Shown here in pieces: positions 33,912 to 45,639 of a stretch of 64,000 bases of DNA (position 1 is its first letter; the number at the start of each line of letters is the position of its first letter). Where the stretch lies: positions 1,054,001 through 1,118,000 of the forward strand of contig BLAL01000034.1 in NCBI GenBank assembly GCA_015698045.1, read 5' to 3'. This DNA comes from Rhizophagus clarus. Lineage: Eukaryota > Glomeromycota > Glomeromycetes > Glomerales > Glomeraceae. A model generated the notes under the pieces. The model did not search any database. It worked only from the letters and a program-made list of their open reading frames with translations, and was not told the origin of the DNA. The translations under genes were made by a program, and so were the position numbers.

Positions 33912-35958
33912 GGAACTCTTTCCTGCAGATCTGTGAACCAAATTTTCACGGAAGAAATAATTTTAATTTTTATCATGAAGAAAGGATTTTTGCTAAGTAA
34001 ATCAGCTCCAAAAATAGCATCAACGTCTTCTACGACCCAAGTTACCCCTACCTCTGCTTCAGAGAGTCCACCACTTGACCGTTTTCACGATGTTATATTA
34101 AATTTTCTCTCGAGAGAAACCAAAAAAAACCCAGAACTTTTTAGCTCAATAATAGCTCCAGACCCTTCAGCTATACACGAGTTTCTTTACAATCATAAGG
34201 ACCAAGTAATTCCTATGGAACAGTTGTCACAACATATTAGCGAGTACCACTGTTATCATACTATAGCTCAATTTTTCGCTACCATTTTTAATCGCTTTCT
34301 CTTGGACGACGAGAACCAAGCACGTATTCTCTTGGACTCTGAAATTCGCCGAGAATGGGAAGCATACGCAAACAAATAATCTCCCGATATGGAAGATCTA
34401 GGGGATCCTATGCACCAATCAGATGCGTCGATGAATTTCGATGTGTTAGATACAAAGTTGATAGGATCATTGGACGATAAATTACTCGCCACACCCCCAC
34501 ATAATATCACACCTATACCTGTCATGCCCTTGACCAAATCTCAGAAAAGGAGTGCTAAAAAGAAGGCCCGCAAGGAGAAACAAAAATTGCAGCTACAGAC
34601 TCCTTCTGGACTGGATGAACATATAGTGCCCACTTTTAGCACAGGATCTCCTGAGTATACACCCTCTAAACCTTCTGGGTCAAGGACGGTTACCTTTAAT
34701 CAAAGTACTCTTTCTCCTCCTTCCACACCCTATAAGCAGCAGTTAAAGCGAGATTCCAAACCACAATCAACTCCTATAGACAATGGAAAGAAATTAAAAC
34801 AGAAGGAGACAGACAATAACTTAAAAAATGGAAATGTTATCATCACCGGATATATTCCTCAAGATCAAGAACAGGCACAATTATTGGATCTTGTAGTCTA
34901 TAATATTCTGGCCAAATGGGATAACTATACTCTGTTGGCCAATTTAGGACGATAGGGTAAGGTCATATCAGTCAGCACAAGGGTGCACAAGAAGTATTTA
35001 TCTGCGAGGGTTAGACTGATTTCTGACCATGAGTGCTTGAAATGTTACAATAGAGGGGACTGGACCGTCAACTTGGAAGGAATCCCGGTTCGATGGTTTC
35101 CCGCTTCCTGGAACCTTTCAGAAAGGAAACAACGAGAAAAGTTCCAAGCCGTCATGTACAACCTACCAGATAATATGACGGATGCCTCCTTATTCCCAAA
35201 CGGACGCCCTCACCAATTATTGTTGGACAGTGGCATAAAATCTTTTAAAATAGTTAAAGAAGTGGATGGATCCAGAAAGCTGATAGGTTACTTTGACACT
35301 TGGGATTACGTTTCCACCCGCATTAATAACCCACAGCTTTAGAATGACGTTAGAATCTCTTGGTGCCGTTATTCCATCCCAACTTCAAGAATTTACGTAA
35401 ATCTGCTCGAATTGGCAATGCAGAGAAGTCCTTCAGGACACCACATGGGTATAAATTTTCTTTTTCAGGTTCTAATACTAACAACCGCAAGAATGATCAT
35501 AATAAAACTCCTAAATCTGGACGTTCTACCAAGAAGATCGATCACTCAAGAAACGACCAGTCTAAGAAGCCAGATGTAAAACATTTAATCGCTGGGCTGA
35601 AGGCATTATTAGAACATTATGTTTAGTTTAGTTGGGAGGGATAGATAGAAGATTCCATACTAACTTCTTGTCATGCTTTTGCGTTCGCTTTACGTAATGT
35701 TATTTTGTTTTATTAGATCATAGAATTTTTTATTTTTTTTTTTCGTTTTCCTTTATTCCTTGAACAATTCTATAGCTAGACTTCCTATTACATTAAAGAG
35801 AATAGGCTAGGGATATAGTAGTCATGAGATAGTTTGTGACCCTAGTGTGGGGAACGGGCTGGCTTTGTAATTTTTGATCTTTTGTAACCTTTTCTATCTT
35901 TTTTCAAAAATAAAAGCATTTCTTTTGACTAAAAAAAAAAAAAAAAAAAAAAAAAAAA
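33912..35958 (+). mobile_element. ORF1-only poly(A) retroposon, copy 2 (HAL1-like)
   Basis: It starts right after taattcatttaaa (33899-33911) and ends with about 28 A residues, then the same taattcatttaaa (35959-35971). The length (2.05 kb) and start (ggaactct) match copy 1. It inserted into the 3' target duplication of the SINE at 33772-33898. A polyadenylation signal aataaaa lies near 35910, about 20 bp before the tail. Confidence 0.9.
33975..35626 (+). pseudogene. ORF1-like protein of the retroposon, three in-frame stops and one frameshift
   Basis: The likely start is MKKGFLLSKS at 33975 (matching MKSRFLLIKS in the 60.7 kb copy). An N-terminal helical domain (PLDRFHDVILNFLSRETKK...) runs to a TAA at 34377. 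The same frame continues MEDLGDPMHQSD, a Lys-rich patch (SQKRSAKKKARKEKQK, about 34550) and VIITGYIPQDQEQAQ (about 34840) to KWDNYT, then a TAG at 34953. It goes on to LEGIPVRWFPASWNLSERKQ (about 35080), GSRKLIGYFDTWDY (about 35270), a TAG near 35340 and a frame change into a basic tail ending HLIAGLKALLEHYV. That all three stops lie in one frame shows that a single long ORF was present. It is the best preserved copy in the window. Confidence 0.8.
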
Positions 35959-35971
35959 TAATTCATTTAAA

Positions 35972-36386
35972 CAATTTTTATAATTTTTATACAAAATAAA
36001 AAAAAATATTTTTATTTATAAATACTATTATTTTAATTATTTTATTAAAAAAATAAATTTTATAATATTATTTTATTTATAAAAATTATTATGTACTTTT
36101 TTATTTTATATAATACAATCAGCCCTTTATATAATCACCCTTTCAGTTCTATTAAAATCAGTGTTTATATAGAGGTGTGATTATATAAAATTTATATAAT
36201 TTTAACTGAAATTAAATTTTAGCTAAAATTATAAATATTACATTATGACTAATTATAATATTAGCTAGAATTATAATTTTCTTAATAAAAAACCTTGTAT
36301 ACTAATATTAAATAGTTATTAAATACATCAAAATTTTATTATTAAAATTGTATGATTTGGTAATATAATGTCTTACTTTTTTTTTT
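35972..36386. other. AT-rich, no gene seen
   Basis: Nothing recognised beyond weak inverted sequences near 36110-36180. Confidence 0.4.
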
Positions 36387-37575
36387 AATTTAACGGTCAT
36401 GCTTGACTTTTATTAAAAAAAAACAAATGCAAAAATACAAAATGGTAAAAAGCAAATTTAACAGATAGAAAAATCTATATAGACTTATTAAAACAAGCCC
36501 ACCTGTCTAAAACTAGCAAGAACAAATGTGACCCATGAATTTCAACTAATGGCTGGTATTACCATATGCTATAGTGTAAACAAGACCCTTTAACAATCAC
36601 ATTATTTTCCTCCATAATCCCTACAGAGCACGCTATTATGAGAAGTTACCACTCTAACTGAGTGGTACGCAAGCACGATGCTGAGGCTACCAAGTCAATT
36701 TTTCCAAATTGTTCAGAAGCCTTTAACCAGCGCAGATACATTAAAAATAAAAAGATATTAAATGAGTCACAATGACTCACACGTGACTTTGACCAGTTCA
36801 ACTAAGAATCGACATGTGTTAGCTAAATTTAAAACAAATTATCCAACCAAATTCCCCCCCTTAATTAGATTGATAAACAAAGCCCTAAATAAAAATTACA
36901 CCAAACCACTGAAATACCAATCAATATTCCAATACCCTCAGCTTCCCAAAACTAAATTAAAAAAAGAAACTAAAGGCTAAAATATCAACAAGCAAGAAAT
37001 AAAAAACTAAAAGAAAGTCATTAATACTCCCAGAAACCCAAAAAAAAAACTGAAGAAAGAGGTAAAATACCATAACTACTACTTCTACATTTTCTTAAAC
37101 GACCCTTAGGCAAGAAAAAGCAAGTGTCACTTCTGGTCATAAACAAAAACTTCAACTAATAACTTCGCTTTGTCTATCTTAATGCTTTTAAAATAAACAG
37201 TATTGACAAGAAACCTCTCTTCCAGGGGTATTTAAGACCAGGTAGCCTAGACGCTAACCTTACAAAAGTCTTCAGAAATACAAAGAAAACCTGAAGTTTG
37301 CAGTCATAAACTATTTCCTTGGTAAAATTCATATCAAGCCAGTAGTTCCGCCAAAACTTGGTATTTTCGAACCAGACAAGTTTTAAAAGATGTGGTTAGA
37401 TCCCATAAAAAAGAAAATATTACTTGAAAAGAGCTCAAGAAACCAAAAACCTAAGCTTTTTTTCAGCGACCTTCTGCTGGAAAAATGGCTAAACAATCTG
37501 CAAGTGAGAAATGTAGTCGATCCTCCCAATACAGTGTTTTACATCACCTTTTTGTTTCCTATACATCATAAGAAA
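36387..37575 (-). repeat. Poly(A) repeat family R, copy 1
   Basis: About 1.2 kb repeated, in opposite orientation, at 43960-45170 and (split) 45640-49170. Shared landmarks include the conserved stretch whose antisense reads LAKFKTNYPTKF. An A-rich tail on the minus strand at the left edge gives the orientation. Open frames here are antisense and differ among copies. It may be the 3' untranslated part of a retroelement. The ORF1-like fragment next to it (37583-38960, same strand) could belong to the same insertion. Confidence 0.7.
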
Positions 37576-37582
37576 AAGTAAT

Positions 37583-38960
37583 TTAAAATTTGTAACAAGA
37601 GTTTAATAAGATCCATATTCTTATTTCGCTTCTTATCAGAGGACTTCTTCTTTTTCTTCTTATCCTTTTTCTTGAAGTTTTTGGAAGTCTTCTTAGATTC
37701 CTTTTAGATTTCTTTGATTGCTTATGTTTGTCAGCAGAAAGAGAGTTAAACCAATCCATAGTATTTATTATTTCTTTATAGTTGAAAGTAAAGGAAGTCT
37801 TACAACACTCTTCGATATCTTGATATTTTTTAAAATACACCATTATATGATTTTCTTTAGCTATATTAAAATATTTTAAACTTTCAATATAATTAGTAAA
37901 AAGTTCAGAAAGTTTAATATGATCCCATAATTCCAAGCAAATATTGTCAAATATTGCTATTAAAGAAGGTTAAGGTAAAGGAGAAGAGACAAATTTTAAG
38001 TTGTAGTATCTGATATTTTTGCTGCTTTTTTATTGTTATTGATATAACATTACCTTAGACTTTAAGTTTAGTAATAATTTTTTTTGGATCTATCTTATAA
38101 GTATATCATATATGAAAATATCCCTTACATGATGTTTTTTATTATCAGGGATTTTATTATTTACATATACTTTTTTCACAGCCTTTGACGAAATCTTATT
38201 GGAGTTTTTTGTTTTAGTATTACTACCCAATGATCGCATCTTATTATGGTATGATTCATTTGAATGATCCTGTTTGTTGGCACTAGTCACCAATTTTTCA
38301 GAAGATTCAGGCTGATCTATATTCATATTTAGGATTGTAAAGTTATCAACAAAAATGATTGGTGTTTTTTACTGTGACTGTATTGATAAAAATCCTATCT
38401 TCTCTATCTTATATGATACTACTAGCAAAGCTGCTTCTTTCATTATATCCTCAAAGTTTGAAAAAAGCTTTTGTTATAAAAACAAGTATTTATTTATGGT
38501 GATCTGTATAGCTCTTTGGCCTACATTTACTATTAAAAATAATAGCATATTCGATATACCAATTTTTTGGAAGAGGGCTTTAAACCTGAAAAGATTACCT
38601 ACTTTACTAAAAGTTGAACCAATCTTTGAGCTTATTTTTCTACAGAAATGGTAATGCTATTTTGAAAGTTTTTTACAATAGTGTAGCATATGATATATTC
38701 ATAAATGTACTCTCAGAGAGCTTCAAAACTTATTTTGCCAGGCGTAGTAGAAGGTAGAGCTATTTTGGGTTGTTTATCTTTTTTAAATTTTTTTTTATTT
38801 TTATTTTTCTTCTTCTTTATTGATCTATTTGACTTTGAAGAAGTATCTTCATCAAGAAGTTCATTTATAAAGTATATATTTTCTAAATTTATAGATAAAA
38901 GAGACATTTATTCTATTAAAAGTTTATTGTTATCACTACTATCCAACATATTTTATATTA
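37583..38960 (-). pseudogene. ORF1-like retroposon gene fragment, copy 3
   Basis: Pieces of the same protein as at 30823-32414: a Lys-rich patch then STTPGKISF (38713-38907), MNIDQPESSEKLVTSANKQD and NKIPDNKKHHVRDIFIYDI (38090-38326), and a C-terminal basic tail (37583-37936). Frames are broken and the FPVRWFPASW region is not recognisable. It lies next to repeat R on the same strand. Confidence 0.6.
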
Positions 38961-39419
38961 TTAAATAATAAAAAAAAAATAAAATTTTGTTTTTTATTAT
39001 TTTTTTGATTTTGAAAATTGGTAAAAAGAAGTTTTTTAATTAAAATTATATATATATATATATATAATATAAAAATCACTTTTTATTACATAAAATTTAT
39101 AATTGGCTTTAAAATTTCAACTTTTTATTATATATTTATTTATAAGTATAATTTTTTTTTATATTTTACTTTTTACTATACAAAATTTTATATAATTTAT
39201 TTATTATTTATATAGTGCAAATGGTCTAAAGCCATCACTTTTTTATTTTGTGGCCAAATTCTTTATTCTATAATACGGTCATGTGAAATGAATTTTATTG
39301 ATCAATAATCATATGATTTATATCTATCGCATCTAAAATTTTTTTTTTATTTCAAATTTTTATTTTAAATTTTTATTTAAAATGATTATACATTCATCAC
39401 ATTATCAGGAATTCTTTGA

Positions 39420-41460
39420 TGTGATTTATATTTTTTTACAGAATATAATACCTCTATGCCTGTTAATCCCTTTTTATATGCATTTATAAATCTCTAAGAT
39501 CTGCATGCATAACTTTGAATTATTTCTAAAGAAATTGAATTTAGTGCTTTAGAAACTGTTTTTTCTAATCTTTTAAACAAATAATCATAATTATTATGAG
39601 TATATCATTTAGCAGCACCCCAAAACATTTCAATAAAATTAAGTTTACAATGAAATTTCAAATAAAAAACAACTTTATGCCCATGATCTTCAATAATTTC
39701 TTTAATTAATAGCCTTTAGGCCAAAAAGTCTGGTTGAAATGAAAGTATTCAAACCGCATAGCAATCATTTGCAATTGGTGAATGTTTCTTGTAATCAGAA
39801 CAAATACAATTTACACTTTTTTCTGGCCATAATTTACATTCCTTTAAAATCAAACGAATTCCTTTGGGTCTTCCATCTGAAAAATGCATCAATTGTATTG
39901 ATCTATCAGGCATTATTCCATTTCTAAATTTTCTTTTACCACCTGGATTTAGATTCATTTTTGATGCAATTAAAGCATCTTTCGCATATGCAGCATGAGA
40001 TGTTGCATTATTAAATGTAAACACACTAATATTACTAGTATGCAGTTTTTCAAAAATCAGAATTGCTTTTTCTGTAATCTAATTATATGGTTATTTAAAT
40101 TTGAATTTTTGTTTTTAAAATAATAAATAAAAAAATATTTACTTGTTTAATTAAATCCTCAGTTTTCCACCATCCATTATGATTGACACCTGGTTTTATT
40201 ATAATACACACTTCATCTTACTCAAACTTTAATCAACCATCAATTTCTGTTAAAAAATCACTGACATATAAGCTTAAACCTGCACCTTTTTTATGAAGAG
40301 ATTGATGTCTAGCAGGTTTCTAAAAAGTTTTTTTACCATCATTAGCATAAAATACTGATTCATCATGAGTTATTAAAATATATCTTCTATTACTTTCATT
40401 TAAAATAGGCTCTATTAATATCATGATATTATCATCTAATGGTTTTAGCATCCATTGTTCCAATTGTGCCATTTCAGCTAAAAATTCTTGTCAATATTCA
40501 AGTACATCAGGTCATTCATGGCTATTGTAATAAATATCTTTACTTTCTATACGAAATGTTCATCTGAAATATTTTAACCATACACATGTAGTGGTATTTG
40601 AAATTGTTTTTTTATTTTCAATTTCAACACTTGGAAAGACTTCTTGCTCAACATATTCCTTAAATTTATTCATAGTTACATCACAAATAATGCTCCAAAG
40701 ATATTCAATAATCATTTACAAACATCTTTATCACCTAATAAACTTTTGATTTTTTAATACTTATTACCACACATTGATATTGGAATTGAATGATACATGA
40801 TATAATTTTTTGTTTATACTCTAATCAAACATGCTTGATATTCTCCTTTTCCAATATTAAGTGCAATTGTTTTACTTGCTTTCATGGATTTGTAACCAGC
40901 TGTTCTTAAATTAATGTATTAAAGAATAAGTTGCAATCGATTTTTTATTTAAAAAGCTAATGATTTATCTTTAATTAATGCATTTAATTCTTCTAATACT
41001 AAATTAAACCCTTCTTTTTCTATTATTTTCTCAAGATCAATTAAATCATCTGCTGTACTGTTATTTACTTGATCATTTAGTAATAAAGTAGGTGTTGAAT
41101 TATTAAAGTATTTGGAGATATTAGCAGAATCTTTACTTGCTATTTTTGCAGCTGCTTTTTTTTATCTTTGGTTCGATCAGAATTTTCATGATAAGTTATT
41201 GCTAAAAGCAGCAGAATTTCTTGCATTTTGATTCATAGTATCAAATATAGATAGTGTAATTTTATTTGCAGTTTCTTTCAAATTATTATTATTTTATATA
41301 TTGTCTTTCTCAGAATTATCAAATAATTCATTGTTATTATTTTCAAATAAATCCCTTTTATTTTTTAATTTTTTACTTTTTTATGCAGCTGCAAGTTAAA
41401 TATTACGAGGTTTTGGAGGCATTTGTAAAACTATTATTTTTGATAATCAGTGCATCTTTT
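39420..41460 (-). pseudogene. DDE-superfamily transposase remnant
   Basis: Read from right to left: MPPKPRNI near 41420, THDESVFYANDGKK (about 40360), GAGLSLYVSDFL, IKPGVNHNGWWKTEDLI (about 40180), FNNATSHAAYAKDALIASKM with NLNPGGK (about 40015-39950), HFSDGRPKGIRLILKECKLW, and CKLNFIEMFWGAAK (about 39630) followed by KKGLTG. This is the common fungal family with HDES-ANDG, DNATSH and LNFIExxW blocks. Many stops and shifts are present, and the usual DNATSH Asp has become Asn. Inactive. Confidence 0.7.
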
Positions 41461-41760
41461 TTTTAAATTAAAAAATCTTTTTTTGAGTTAGTGTAAATCT
41501 AAAAAATTTTGGCCAAAATTACAAAATTTTTGTAATTTTGGTCCACTTTATAATAGTCAAATTTATTACTTATTTAATAAAATACCCAATTTTAAAATTT
41601 ATATTGTTGAACTTGGTGATTATATTGAGGAAAAAATGCACTGTCATATGAAAAGTAATGGTCTAATCTATCATTTAACAGAGAGTTTATTTAGAATAAT
41701 TTATTGATTAGACACTTCTATTCTTTTAAAGTCATGTGACTAAAAGTGGTAGCTTTAGAC

Positions 41761-43923
41761 TAATATTCTAAACGGGTTAGGTCAATTCAGGTGTTCTGTC
41801 AAGTTGACTTGAAATATTCAGATTAGGTTATCAAATTCATGATCTGACTTTGGATCAGGTCATAATTTGACTGACCCGACTGACCTATTTAACCTGATGT
41901 TAAAAAAAGAAAATACTGATACTAAATGATTGTAAAAGAACCATTTTGGCATTTTTTTTGGAATTTTATGTGGAAAAATGCTGAAAAGTTTTTTCTTAAT
42001 AGTTAATGAATGCAAAAAAAAGCCTCAGCTTTTTGATTCAATTTTAATCAATAAAAAACGTTAAAAAATGGTTTTAACGTTTATTTATTCAGTTATTGAA
42101 TGCTTAAAAAAATGTTAAAAAACACATTTTAGCATTTTTTAATTAAACGCGTTTTTAAATTAAATGCTTAAAGAAAAAAAAAACATTTTTTTTAAATTTA
42201 ACGCTTAAAAATTTTAAAAACATATTTTAACATTTTTTTAAAAAAATTAAACGCTATATAAAAATATTTTTTTAATAAATTTAGCATTTTAAAAAAAAAC
42301 ATTTTTTTGAATTTAACGTTAAAAAATGTATTTTGGCATTTCTTTTTAAAAAAACAAACACTTTAAAAAAATGATTTTTTAATAAATTTGACGCTTTGAA
42401 AAAAATATTTTTTTAAATTTAACATATTAAAAACATATTTTAGTGTTTTTTTTAAATTAAACATTTTTAAAAAATGTTTGTTAAATTAAAAAATGTATAT
42501 TAGCATTTTTTTTTAATTAAACACTTAAAAAGATCAAACGTTTTAATTAAAATGCTTTAAAAAATGTTAAAAACTGCAATTTAGCATTTTTTTAAAATTT
42601 AAATGCTCTAAAAACATTTTTTTAAAATTTAAATGCTTAAAAAAAGACATTTTTAAATAGACATTAAAAAAACTTATTTGGCATTTTTTTAATTGTTCGC
42701 TTTAAAAAATTGAAAAAAAATATTCTTAAATTAAACGCTTAAAAAAATTAAACACTTGAAAAAAAACATTTTTTTTTTAAGGGTTTTGTAATTCAACGCC
42801 ATGGCGTTGCATCACCAGTGTCACAGACATGTCGATCATTTCCTTTTTAGGAATTTTATGTAACTGACCTGCATACAAAATTTTCATTTTTTGTAAGACG
42901 CAAAATTTCCTTTTTTGGAACTTTATGTAATGTTATGTAATTCAACCAGAATTACGGAATGTGGCCGGAATTAACTATGTGACGAATAAGGTGACAATTA
43001 AGATTTTTTCACTGAAAAAAATTCTGTCCAAATAATACTTAATGATTTTTGAAAGCTGGGGGATGTGATGCAGTGTGATATTTTAAACGTTATACAAATT
43101 TTCAAAAAAGGAAATTTTGCATCCTACAAAAAATGAAAATTTTATATGCAGGTCAGTTACACAAAATTCCTAAAAGGGAAATGATCGACATGTCTGTAAC
43201 ACCGGCAATGCAACGCCATGGCGTTGAATTACAAAATCCTTTTTTTAATTTAACACTTAAAAAGAAATATTTTATGAAAAAATTAGTTCTTTAATCAAAC
43301 GCTTTAAAAAAACATTTAAAACCATTAAATACTTTAAAAAAAATATGTTTTTTGAATTAAATGCTCAAAAAAATGTAATTTAACATTTTTTTAATTAAAC
43401 GATTTAAAAAAATGTTAAAAGCTGTATTTTTTTAATTAAATACTTTAAAAAAATATGTTTTTTAAATTAAATATTTAAAAAAAATGTATTTTAGTATTTT
43501 TTTAAATCAATGCTTTAAAAAAACATATTTTACGTTTTCTAGATCAAGTGCTTAAAAAAATATATTGCCTTTTTTTAATTAAACGCATTTTTTTTTAAAT
43601 TAAACGCTTAAAATAATGTTAACAAACATATTGACATAGTTTTTATTAATTACTTTAATAAAACCATTGACCTGATTCTAATTTATTTTTGAGAAAGAAA
43701 AGATTGTTTGGCATTTTTTACAAACATTCTATTTACTTTTTATTATATAAATTATTTCTTATTATAACAATAATAACATTATAACAAAAAAATTTATTTC
43801 AGATCAGACAGATCAGACAGGTCAGGTCAGGTCAGACAGGTTACCCGACCTAATCTACCTGAAAAAAATATCAGGTCAGATAACCTGTCTGACCCAACCT
43901 GACCCAACCTATTCAAAACACTA
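41761..43923. mobile_element. hAT-like element A, 2.16 kb, 8-bp target duplication
   Basis: Ends taatattctaaacggg and (inverse) tagtgttttgaatagg. CTTTAGAC stands directly outside both (41753-41760, 43924-43931), a perfect 8-bp duplication. The TAGTG start fits hAT termini. Subterminal ggtcagg/gacctgac repeats flank an interior of aaacgcttaaaaaaat units. There is no coding gene, so it is non-autonomous. It carries a MULE-type MITE at 42781-43239. Confidence 0.85.
42781..43239. mobile_element. MULE-type MITE, 459 bp, 9-bp target duplication
   Basis: Arms of about 135 bp (ggRttttgtaattcaacgcc at each end) are about 90% identical inverted copies. TTTTTTTAA stands outside both ends (42772-42780 and 43240-43248), a 9-bp duplication typical of Mutator-like elements. 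Each arm has the palindrome caacgccatggcgttg near its end. Confidence 0.85.
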
Positions 43924-43959
43924 CTTTAGACCATTTGCACCATATATAAATTGTTTAAG

Positions 43960-45170
43960 GTCTTTCTATAAATAAGAAGTAAGCAGGATAGGAGATCGAC
44001 TATATTTCTTACTCACTTGACCATTTTTCTAGCAGAAGGTTACTGAAGAAAAGCTTGGGCTTTTGATTTCTTAAGCTCTTTTCAAGTAACATTTTCTTTT
44101 TTTATAGGACCTAATCATATCTTTTAAAACTCATCTAGTTTAAATATACTAAGTTTTGACAGAACTACTGGCTTGATATGAACTTTATCAAGAAAATAGT
44201 TTATGACTGCAAACTCCAAGTTTTCTTTATATTTGTGAAGTCTTTTGTAAGGTTAACGACTGAGCTACCTAATCTTAAATACTTCAGAAGAGGAGTTTTT
44301 GTCAATACTGTTTATTTTGGAAGTGTTAAGAAAAATAAAGTAAAGTCATTAATTGAAATTTTTGTTTATGACCAGGAGTAATGCTTGCTTTTTCTTGCTT
44401 AGGTATTATTTTAGAGGATATAGAAGTGGTGATTAATAGTTATGATGTTTTACCTCTTTCTTCAGTTTTTCTTTTAGATTTTTAGGAGTATTAATGACTT
44501 TTTTTTGGTTTTTATTTCTTGCTTGTTAATATTTTAACCTTTAGTCTCTTTTTTTGTTTTAATTTTAAAGATTGGAGGTATTAGAATGTTGATCAGTATT
44601 TTAGTGATTTGGTGTAACTTTTTTTTTAAAGTTTTATTTGTCGATTTAATTAAGTGAAGGAATTTGGTTGGATAATTTGTTTTAAATTTTGCTAATATAT
44701 ATTGATTCCTAGTTGGGCTGATCAAAATCATGTAGGAGATATGATACTAATTACTTTTAATTTTACTTTTGGTGTATCTGTGCTGGTTAAAGGTTGAATA
44801 CTAGTTGGTTTTGACTCCTTCTGGATTTAGCTTCAGTATCATGCCTATACACTACTTGAGTATAGTGGTGATTACTTAATGTCATACCTTGTGAGGATTA
44901 TAGGAAAAAGTGAAATTTCTTGTATATATATTGCTTTTACATTGGTATATCATATATAATAATACTGACCATTTGTTGAAAGTTATAGGTCACATTTGAC
45001 CTTGTTGATCTTAGTTAAATAGGTTTATTTAATAGATTTATATAGAATAGAATGGATTGTTGATGTTTATTAGATAGTTTTTATCTATTAATTTGCTGTA
45101 AATTTTTAGTTTCTTGTTTTTTTTTTTAATAAAAATAACTAAATACAGCCTTTAACTATAAAAAAAAAAG
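43960..45170 (+). repeat. Poly(A) repeat family R, copy 2
   Basis: Homologous to 36387-37575 (inverted) and to 45640-49170. It ends in ctttaactataaaaaaaaaa at about 45150-45172. No coding frame is conserved among the copies. Confidence 0.75.
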
Positions 45171-45179
45171 AAAATTTAT

Positions 45180-45630
45180 ATAGTAAAATTTTTTTTATTG
45201 ATGCAATATCTGAAGTACAAATCTTTTTATTTGTATTGGTCCATAATATATTATTTGTTTTTTTTTTTTAAGTTTAAAGATTTTATTAATATTTTTTTTT
45301 TTATTTTTTATAGGAATTAACATAGATTTTAAATAAAAATCAATTTAAATTAGATTATATATAATAAGTATTAGAATATTAAATAAATTTTTTTTTTAAA
45401 ATTTTAGTAAAATAATAATAATATATTAATGATTTTATTTTTTTTATAGCTAATTAATTTTTAGTATACTAATAATTTTAAAAGTATAAACTTAAAAAAA
45501 TTAACTATGTGAGAAATAATGTATAATATTTTAAAAATGGTAAAAAAATAGTATTATATTAATTATATTATAAATAATTAATTTTATACTTTATATAAAT
45601 CTTTATTTTAGAAAGGATCGATTACATTTT
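45180..45630. other. AT-rich, no gene seen
   Basis: Nothing recognised. Confidence 0.4.
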
Positions 45631-45639
45631 TCACTTGCA

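Larger units (their letters stand above)
39213..43942 (-). mobile_element. Decayed DDE DNA transposon, interrupted by a hAT-like element
   Basis: The left end agtgcaaatggtctaaagcc (39214-39233) matches, in inverse, a right end that is split into 41720-41760 and 43924-43941 by the insertion at 41761-43923. Rejoined, the two ends share about 30 bp (gtgcaaatggtctaaagc, then cactttt). ATAT/TATA stands at both outer flanks. The transposase remnant lies between about 39420 and 41460. Confidence 0.8.

Noticed and set aside
36762-36980. Open frame with LAKFKTNYPTKF, also seen at 44534-44731
   Set aside because: Conserved only because both are copies of repeat R; by the poly(A) tails it is antisense to the element, so not a likely gene.
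37583-37936. Stand-alone basic protein MELWDHIKLSELF...
   Set aside because: Part of a decayed ORF1-like retroposon gene that continues at 38090-38907.
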